Made by a program: the position numbers and the translations under genes. A stretch of 64,000 nt of DNA, taken from Oceanimonas sp052119705. GTDB taxonomy: Bacteria; Pseudomonadota; Gammaproteobacteria; Enterobacterales; Aeromonadaceae. The stretch is from assembly GCF_052119705.1 (NCBI RefSeq), contig NZ_JBGQOP010000014.1, positions 24,099 through 88,098 of the forward strand, in the 5' to 3' direction. Position 1 is the stretch's first letter, and each line of letters begins with the position of its first letter. Positions 58,852 to 64,000 of this stretch are shown here, piece after piece. Below the pieces are notes generated by a model. That model made no database searches. It was not told where the DNA came from and saw only the letters and a program-made list of their open reading frames with translations.

Positions 58852-60489
58852 TTAGCGTGCGATTTTCCGCCAACCCTGCAACCAAACTACCAACGTCAAC
58901 ACCAAACCCGACATAGCCCACTGATTTTTATCCATGGCCAACAGCAAAGTGCTGGCCAGCAATAGCGTCGCGCCCATGGCGAGCAAGAAGCGCCCTTTAC
59001 TCTGATCTTTATCATGCACCGCAAACTGGTTATACAAACCCTGTACTTGGCGCTGCTGTAGCTTGGCTTGGCGCAACGCGTCATAAATTAATTCGGGCAA
59101 CTCTGGCAATTTTTCGGCCCAAAATGGTGCTTTTTCTTTGACCGCATTAATCACCGCCTTGTAACCCACTTGCTGCTGCATCCACTCTTCTAAAAAGGGC
59201 TTGGCGGTCTTCCATAAATCAAGCTGCGGATATAGCTGTCGGCCCACACCTTCGACATATAAAAGCGTCTTTTGTAGCAAGACCAGCTGGGGCTGTACCG
59301 CCATATCAAAACGACGGGCGGTATTAAATAGATTGAGTAGCACATGGCCGAAAGAAATCTCCGACAACGGTTTCTCAAAGATAGGCTCCAGCACGGTACG
59401 AATCGCCGACTCAAATTCTTCTATCTTAGTATCTGCTGGCACCCAGCCAGATTCAACGTGTAGCTCGGCCACCTTACGATAATCGCGATTAAAGAAGGCC
59501 AAAAAGTTATCGGCCAAATAGCGCTTATCGTCTTTGTTCAGGGTTCCGACTATGCCGCAGTCAATACCAATCCACTGCGGGTCTTGGGGATGTTCATAAG
59601 AGACGAAGATATTACCTGGGTGCATATCCGCATGAAAGAAACTGTCACGAAACACCTGTGTGAAAAAAACCTCTACGCCCCGCTCTGCGAGCAATTGCAT
59701 ATTGGTACCATTGGCTTTCAGTGCCGCTATATCCGACACTGGAATACCGTAGATTCGCTCCATCACCAGCACATTTTCACGGCAGTAATCGGAATAGATC
59801 TCCGGCACATACAGGGTGCCTGAGCCTTCAAAGTTGCGGCGCAATTGAATGGCATTAGCGGCTTCACGCAATAGGTTAAGTTCATCGAATAACGTCTTGC
59901 GGTATTCTTCCACCACGGCAACCGGTCGTAAACGCTGGGTGCGCTCAGGTGCAAACTTTGCCACTAGGTAGGCCAAGGTGTGCATTAAACTCACATCGGC
60001 TGCAATCGTTTTCTCTATATCTGGCCGTATCACCTTGATCACGATTTCTTGGCCCGTTTTTAGGCGAGCCGTGTGTACTTGAGCAATAGAGGCCGACGCC
60101 AAAGGCCGCACTTCAAAGCCGTCAAATAACTCAGCAATGGGTGCACCTAGGCTAGTTTCAATAAGTTGCTGCGCTAAAGCGCCATCAAAAGACGGCACTC
60201 TGTCTTGCAATAAGGCCAGCTCTTCGGCTATGTCTGGCGCTAATAAGTCACGACGCGTGGAGAGCATTTGACCAAACTTAATAAACACAGGCCCCAAGTG
60301 CTCGAACGCCAACCGAATACGCTCCCCGCGAGACAGGTCGGGATAGCGATTCTTCAGCCAAAAGATACTTTTTCTGGCAATACGCGCCGGCCAAATCTGT
60401 AAACGGGCCGGGATCAGCTCGTCTAAGCCGTATTCGAACAGCGTCTTACCTATCTGATAGAGTCGTGCTAGTTCACGGAGCTTTTTCAT
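58852..60489 (-). CDS. ubiB: ubiquinone biosynthesis regulatory kinase-like protein UbiB
   Basis: Atypical ABC1/ADCK kinase-like ATPase needed for ubiquinone synthesis. The 545-residue protein has the KxGQ motif (FIKFGQMLSTRRDLL), the Ala-rich nucleotide loop (ASASIAQVHTA), VIKVIRPD, FFHADMHPGNIFV and GIDCGIVG metal-binding motifs, and two C-terminal membrane helices (about 498-535). It overlaps ubiJ by 4 bp. Confidence 0.96.
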   Translation of the reverse strand: MKKLRELARLYQIGKTLFEYGLDELIPARLQIWPARIARKSIFWLKNRYPDLSRGERIRLAFEHLGPVFIKFGQMLSTRRDLLAPDIAEELALLQDRVPSFDGALAQQLIETSLGAPIAELFDGFEVRPLASASIAQVHTARLKTGQEIVIKVIRPDIEKTIAADVSLMHTLAYLVAKFAPERTQRLRPVAVVEEYRKTLFDELNLLREAANAIQLRRNFEGSGTLYVPEIYSDYCRENVLVMERIYGIPVSDIAALKANGTNMQLLAERGVEVFFTQVFRDSFFHADMHPGNIFVSYEHPQDPQWIGIDCGIVGTLNKDDKRYLADNFLAFFNRDYRKVAELHVESGWVPADTKIEEFESAIRTVLEPIFEKPLSEISFGHVLLNLFNTARRFDMAVQPQLVLLQKTLLYVEGVGRQLYPQLDLWKTAKPFLEEWMQQQVGYKAVINAVKEKAPFWAEKLPELPELIYDALRQAKLQQRQVQGLYNQFAVHDKDQSKGRFLLAMGATLLLASTLLLAMDKNQWAMSGLVLTLVVWLQGWRKIAR

Positions 60490-61106
60490 GAATGCCTAAT
60501 ATTATCCGTTAAGGTCGCCAAACGTATGGCTAGCTGTAAGCTCTGCTTATGTAGTTCCGCCACCTGATCACTAAAGTCGGCGAACTCAAGGGGACCTACG
60601 GCTAAACGCGCCTCTTCGCGCACATAATCACCTAACTGTACCCCTAACGCTTGCCCTCTCACCTGCATCGAGCGAGCCAGCTCACTGGAATGACGAACCA
60701 TAAGATGGGCCAAGGCATCCCCCGTATAAGGAGCTAGCCAAGCTTCAATATCAACATTGGGAGCTTTCAGCAGTTCTGAAAAGGCCTGCCAAAGCGTCGG
60801 ATCGCCTTGCAAGTCGATACTGCCATCTCGTATATATTGCATCAACAAGCCTTTGTCTTTTAGCAGGCCGATGGCACTGAGCGAAAGGCTCAAGTGGCTA
60901 TCTGCTACGCCTTCAAAGGTTTGCAATACCACCACTTTGTGGTCGCAGAACAGCAAATACAGACTCAATACACCAGTGATGGTGAGTTGCAGTGTTTTTC
61001 CTTGTAAGGGCGCCGCTTTTTTTAAGCGCTCGGCATCATTGAGCAACAAGCGATTAAACGCCGTTTCTAATGAGCCATTCAATAAAGGAAGTAACAAGGA
61101 GCGCAT
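60486..61106 (-). CDS. ubiJ: ubiquinone biosynthesis accessory protein UbiJ
   Basis: Lipid-binding scaffold of the Ubi metabolon. The 206-residue protein has an N-terminal SCP2-like domain (about 10-120: LQLTITGVLSLYLLFCDHKVVVL, LMQYIRDGSIDLQGDPTLWQAFSELLK) and a C-terminal coiled-coil region ending LHKQSLQLAIRLATLTDNI that should contact UbiK. It overlaps ubiB by 4 bp and ubiE by 1 bp, so the three are translationally linked. Confidence 0.94.
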   Translation of the reverse strand: MRSLLLPLLNGSLETAFNRLLLNDAERLKKAAPLQGKTLQLTITGVLSLYLLFCDHKVVVLQTFEGVADSHLSLSLSAIGLLKDKGLLMQYIRDGSIDLQGDPTLWQAFSELLKAPNVDIEAWLAPYTGDALAHLMVRHSSELARSMQVRGQALGVQLGDYVREEARLAVGPLEFADFSDQVAELHKQSLQLAIRLATLTDNIRHS

Positions 61107-61861
61107 CAGAATTTAAACCCGCGATGCAAGGCGACTATGCCGTCGGTGAGATTGAAGTACTCAACCTGCTCCAGACCCGCTTGCTCCATCATACCCTTAA
61201 GGGTGTCTTGATCCGGATGCATACGAATTGACTCGGCTAAGTACTTATAGCTGTCGCCGTCTTTGGCCACCAAGCTGCCGACTTTAGGCAAGATATTAAA
61301 AGAGTAGAAGTCATAAAGCTTATTCATGATTTCATGCTGCGGCTTAGAAAACTCTAACACCAACAAGCGCCCGCCCGGCTTTAACACGCGCTGCATAGAG
61401 GCGAGCGCTTTGTCTTTATCGGTCACGTTGCGCAAACCGAAGGCGATAGTAATTAAATCAAAGTGATTATCTGGAAATGGCAGTGCTTCGGCGTTGGCTT
61501 GCACATAAGAGATGTTGTTGCCTAGCCCCTTATTACGCAGCTTATCGCGACCGACTTTAAGCATGGAGTCGTTGATATCTGCCAGTACCACCTGACCCGT
61601 TTCACCGACAATGCGCGAAAATTTCGCGGTCAAGTCGCCAGTGCCGCCAGCTAAGTCCAGTACTCTTTGTCCTTTACGCACCCCTGAACAATCTATGGTG
61701 AAGCGCTTCCACAAGCGATGAATACCAAATGACATCAAATCGTTCATGATGTCATATTTAGCTGCCACCGAATGAAAGACACTTGCTACCATTTGCTCTT
61801 TTTCGTTGGCTTCTACCGTCTTGTAACCGAAGTGAGTGGTCGACTTGTCTTGTTCTGACAT
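61106..61861 (-). CDS. ubiE: ubiquinone/menaquinone C-methyltransferase UbiE
   Basis: SAM-dependent C-methylation in ubiquinone and demethylmenaquinone pathways. The 251-residue class I methyltransferase has GYKTVEANEKEQMVASVFHSVAAKYDIMNDLMSFG at the N terminus, SAM motif VLDLAGGTGDLTAKFSR, NAEALPFPDNHFDLITIAFGLRN and the closing YFNLTDGIVALHRGFKF. It is the first gene of the ubiE-ubiJ-ubiB-tat-tatD-hemB series. Confidence 0.97.
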   Translation of the reverse strand: MSEQDKSTTHFGYKTVEANEKEQMVASVFHSVAAKYDIMNDLMSFGIHRLWKRFTIDCSGVRKGQRVLDLAGGTGDLTAKFSRIVGETGQVVLADINDSMLKVGRDKLRNKGLGNNISYVQANAEALPFPDNHFDLITIAFGLRNVTDKDKALASMQRVLKPGGRLLVLEFSKPQHEIMNKLYDFYSFNILPKVGSLVAKDGDSYKYLAESIRMHPDQDTLKGMMEQAGLEQVEYFNLTDGIVALHRGFKF

Positions 61862-61918
61862 GCTGGAGGCACCTATAAAATCAAAGTAAGTGAGTGTACT
61901 GCAAATACGTATCCTAGA

Positions 61919-62305
61919 CTAACGCGAAGCTAGCAGATGAGTCGTTAGCAGCATGCCTAAGTAAGTTAACATAATACAACAAACCACATTGAGGGACACA
62001 TTCAACATCGCTTTAAGCCATTGACCTTGTTCAATTAATAACAAGCTATCGAGGGAAAAAGAAGAAAAAGTGGTGAGCGCCCCTAGCAAACCCACCATCA
62101 CAAATGGCCGCCAGCTATGATGACTTAATATATCCTGTTGCACTAAAATGAACATGCAGCCCATTAACAGTGAACCCAGTAAGTTCACTGTTAATGTACC
62201 AAATGGAAATGAACGACCCAGTAGCAGCGCCATAAGTTCGGTCACACCAAAACGCAAGCTAGAACCACAAGCACCACCGATCGCGATAAATAACAAAGCT
62301 TTCAT
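61919..62305 (-). CDS. crcB: fluoride exporter CrcB/Fluc
   Basis: Dual-topology homodimeric fluoride channel. The 128-residue protein has four helices with the conserved GGACGSSLRFG near the N terminus, the pore Asn in FPFGTLTVNLLGSLLMG and the sodium-site motif GALTTFSSFSLD. The leader (62306-62400) shows no convincing fluoride riboswitch. It is separate from ubiE by 57 bp and probably has its own promoter. Confidence 0.95.
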   Translation of the reverse strand: MKALLFIAIGGACGSSLRFGVTELMALLLGRSFPFGTLTVNLLGSLLMGCMFILVQQDILSHHSWRPFVMVGLLGALTTFSSFSLDSLLLIEQGQWLKAMLNVSLNVVCCIMLTYLGMLLTTHLLASR

Positions 62306-62470
62306 TTGTGACTCAAATAATTAGCGTCTAAACGGGAGTTTTAGTGTACGCCTGACGAATGATAAAACCCACCGTCATTGCCCTGAGCTCGGCTAGATAA
62401 GTGAAGACATGAGTGAAAAATACGCAGGGTCAATTAAAAGTGTGGTTAAGGGTGATGGATACCATTTTTA

Positions 62471-62493
62471 GCAGGGCAAAATATTTACCCTGC
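62471..62493 (-). terminator. hairpin after the tautomerase gene (weak terminator)
   Basis: GCAGGG / CCCTGC with an AAA/TTT inner extension and one mismatch lies 17 bp beyond the tautomerase stop. There is no T-run, so its role is uncertain. Confidence 0.35.
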
Positions 62494-62509
62494 CAATGCG
62501 GTTTAAATA

Positions 62510-62710
62510 TTAAGCCAAGCGTTCACGCTTCGCCTTCACCGACTCACCCGCCACGCCAAAGTCTTGGATCGCGATATCTTGCAGCAAAATACGCACTGTC
62601 TCAGGTTTAACATCGAGTGCTCGTACACAGGCATCTGTCACTTCTTTGATCAAAGCTTCTTTCTGCTCATTAGAGCGACCTTCAATTAACGCAATATTTA
62701 AAATTGGCAT
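62510..62710 (-). CDS. 4-oxalocrotonate tautomerase family protein
   Basis: A 66-residue protein starting M-Pro, so that the catalytic Pro 1 is exposed after Met removal. PILNIALIEGRSNEQKEALIKEVTDACVRAL shows the family basic residue (Arg 12) and helix. Members isomerise 2-hydroxymuconate or similar enols; others (PptA, DmpI types) have unknown natural substrates. The C-terminal GVAGESVKAKRERLA is family-typical. No aromatic catabolic genes are nearby, so the substrate is not assigned. Monocistronic. Confidence 0.92.
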   Translation of the reverse strand: MPILNIALIEGRSNEQKEALIKEVTDACVRALDVKPETVRILLQDIAIQDFGVAGESVKAKRERLA

Positions 62711-62817
62711 GAAAATTTCCTTTACGTCTTTGATTATTAAAATGACTGGCCATTACATTAAAAAAGCCGAACTTAGTCAAATCTATAAGGCTCAACGCCC
62801 GCTGAAAAACACAACTA

Positions 62818-63312
62818 ATACCAATCTAAGTAAAAATATGATCGATTTTAAAGCTCGGAACGAAAGGCAACAGAATCACCTCCCGCGACACGCCATAAAC
62901 CATCCATGGGGGCTCGGGAAATGCCTTCCTTGGCATTTCACGGTCGTGGGAGCCGAACTCTGTTGCCTCTCCTTAAGCACCGAGTTGTCTGCAGAGCGTT
63001 CCCACAGGCGACGCCGCAGCACAGGGGCGGATGAAGGGCTCTACTCAAGCGACCATCACATGACAGGTCAGCAAAGGCTCCTGCAATGCTGAGACTCCCG
63101 CCATCCTTGGCGGTCGGACGTCATGTGCTGAGCGTGCATGGGGCGAGCTTGTCTCGCCGAGACGAATCATTTCAGTCTGAGCGAACATCCAGTGAATGTT
63201 CGCAGTGGGCTGAAATGATGAGTGGCATTATTAAGGCGTGTCGGTGAAGTAGCCCCTTCGTTCGACCTTTACAAGATAGCTAAATAGATCAGTTAGTTTT
63301 CCAGATTGGTAT
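62818..63312. mobile_element. MITE-like 495-bp element with ATACCAATCT ends and at least six hairpins
   Basis: Terminal inverted repeats ATACCAATCT / AGATTGGTAT bound the element; inside them both ends also carry TGATC-N-ATTT. The interior is a chain of stems: GGCAACAGA/TCTGTTGCC with CTCCCGCGAC/GTCGTGGGAG and AAATGCC/GGCATTT nested inside (62866-62967); CACATGAC/GTCATGTG enclosing two hairpins (63057-63127); GGCGAG/CTCGCC (63142-63158); and ATCATTTCAG/CTGAAATGAT enclosing GCGAACAT/ATGTTCGC (63166-63219). No transposase; a target duplication is not evident. Confidence 0.75.
63068..63092 (-). repeat. hairpin with conserved 13-nt loop (copy 2)
   Basis: On the minus strand, stem TCAGCA / TGCTGA closes the loop TTGCAGGAGCCTT, identical to the loop at 44496-44508. 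Compared with that copy (TCAACA/TGTTGA) one A-T pair has become G-C with both sides changed. Confidence 0.85.
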
Positions 63313-63435
63313 AAAGTAACACCCAGAGCTAAAGTTAGGCAGCAGCTAGCGATCAAAATGACAAAGCCGTATACAAATGAGCAAGGATTTTAATTATTAT
63401 TCACCAACCATCAAGCTACGAATAGGATCAACATG

Positions 63436-63735
63436 TTATAGATCGGACATTAATCTTTCGTATTCTTCTATAACCTCACTCACTACGGCATACAGATCAA
63501 AAGTATCTCTACGTGATAATTGTAAAGATACATCTTCAATCTGAGAACAGCCTTTTTCGTTGCAGACTAAAAGCACACCTAAGTCATTTAGCTTGAAATG
63601 CACTTTTTCTAACTCGCCAACAAGATGCCGATGCTGTTCAGGAATATCAACTTCTATGGTGTTGCAAGGATGAATAGTTATGATTACCTGACTATCACCA
63701 TTACGTAACGTATAAATCCGTTTCTCATCTAACAT
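63436..63735 (-). CDS. hypothetical protein, 99 aa
   Basis: Not recognised. A soluble acidic 99-residue protein beginning MLDEKRIYTLRNGDSQVIIT, with alternating beta-strand-like and helical segments, Cys at about 24, 58 and 63 (VCNEKGC), and a C-terminal helix DLYAVVSEVIEEYERLM. The VCNEKGC pair is too isolated to call a zinc site. ATG 63735 has AAGGA seven bases upstream, which supports a real gene. It lies between two repeat elements in a more AT-rich stretch than its surroundings, possibly a more recent arrival. Confidence 0.6.
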   Translation of the reverse strand: MLDEKRIYTLRNGDSQVIITIHPCNTIEVDIPEQHRHLVGELEKVHFKLNDLGVLLVCNEKGCSQIEDVSLQLSRRDTFDLYAVVSEVIEEYERLMSDL

Positions 63736-63922
63736 ACTTATTTCCTTGGCTAAATTTTTCCGTTTCTATACATAAGTAATCTTTTAGTATCACTTATCCT
63801 CGATTCTAAGGTTAGCCCAAGACAAAATAGATGTAGTCGTTTGTGCATCTGAAGAAGCGAGAAACTGCCGACAGAGACAACTTATAGGATCTCTATTTTA
63901 GGTAAAGAGGATACGATTGCGT

Positions 63923-64000
63923 TATACCAATCGGATTAAACATTAGATCAGTTTTGTCCAGCTTCGATTACATAGTGATTTCACTCGATCCACGTCGGCA
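63923..64000. repeat. partial element beginning with TTATACCAATC, cut by the window end
   Basis: TTATACCAATCGGATTAAAC followed by TTAGATCAGTTTTG resembles the ends of the 62818-63312 element (ATACCAATC then GATC). It is probably the edge of a second element extending past the window. The 187 bp between the hypothetical gene and this point hold nothing I recognise. Confidence 0.5.

Larger units (their letters stand above)
62711..63435. other. 725-bp gene-free region dominated by a multi-hairpin element
   Basis: Between the tautomerase and the last hypothetical gene, 62818-63312 is a bounded multi-hairpin element. The 107 bp before it and 123 bp after it show nothing recognisable. An open frame across 62646-63092 on the plus strand runs through the hairpins and is not a credible gene. 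Confidence 0.6.

Noticed and set aside
62306..62400. Possible fluoride riboswitch before crcB
   Set aside because: The minus-strand leader has a GGGCAATGACGG stretch that vaguely resembles the start of the crcB motif, but the conserved pseudoknot and downstream elements are absent.
62646..63092. 148-codon open frame on the plus strand
   Set aside because: It runs through the hairpin element, has no ribosome site, is antisense to the tautomerase start, and its composition is dictated by the repeats.

Overview
The window is 64 kb of ordinary chromosome from a gammaproteobacterium. The blocks ubiE-ubiJ-ubiB-tatABC-tatD-hemB, trxA/rho opposite rhlB-gppA, divergent ilvY/ilvC, csdA-csdE facing tcdA, and ubiK, fre and ubiD are all typical of Gammaproteobacteria. 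A DUF3360 transporter, monomeric isocitrate dehydrogenase, a quinol-type NO reductase and many marine-type intergenic repeats point to Aeromonadales, for example the Oceanisphaera/Oceanimonas group. That placement is inference, since there is no rRNA here. I see no tRNA, rRNA, prophage, transposase or CRISPR array.

Layout: 0.1-4 kb holds two unrecognised genes and a membrane diguanylate cyclase. 4-7.6 kb has monomeric Icd and a MipA/OmpV porin-like protein. 7.7-12.3 kb is a complete NO-detoxification module: NorR runs divergently from norA (di-iron hemerythrin type) and norB (quinol NO reductase). The shared control region shows three NorR boxes, an IHF site and a sigma-54 promoter. 12.7-14.1 kb is a DCC protein/FAD oxidoreductase pair. 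14.2-16.3 kb is a PepSY-DUF2271-DUF4198 operon behind a strong Fur box. 16.4-17.8 kb pairs a small flagellar-rod-like protein with an HExxH putative metalloprotease. 18-22.6 kb is macA-macB plus an outer-membrane factor. 22.9-25.2 kb has a YgjP-like protease and tsdB-tsdA (thiosulfate/tetrathionate). 25.3-29 kb has a YbdG-type channel, a GST and a DUF3360 transporter. 29.5-34.2 kb is sbcC/sbcD. 34.5-39.2 kb has an EamA exporter, a GST with a MarR regulator, cytochrome c5 and a GntP permease. 39.4-44.3 kb has rep and csdA-csdE/tcdA. 44.8-47.6 kb is ilvC/ilvY. 47.7-62.7 kb is core housekeeping: ubiK, fre, ubiD, rho, trxA, rhlB, gppA, hemB, tatDCBA, ubiBJE, crcB and a 4-OT tautomerase.

The genes are mostly familiar; the unusual material lies between them. 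Four kinds of intergenic structure recur. (1) Seven long palindromic elements are built from CCACGGAA arms. (2) RNA-like multi-hairpin elements occur near 44.5 kb and 63 kb; they share a 13-nt loop and show compensatory base changes between copies, and the 63 kb copy is bounded by ATACCAATCT inverted ends. (3) Purine-rich GTGAGG/GTGAAG arms form weak hairpins, in one case expanded to eleven perfect GTGTGAG heptamers. (4) A degenerate 12-bp minisatellite fills the ubiD-fre gap. Protein-level oddities are a GAFSGA (not GAFTGA) sigma-54 contact loop in NorR, a NorA lacking the N-terminal domain of YtfE, and a Mg-type HemB active site.
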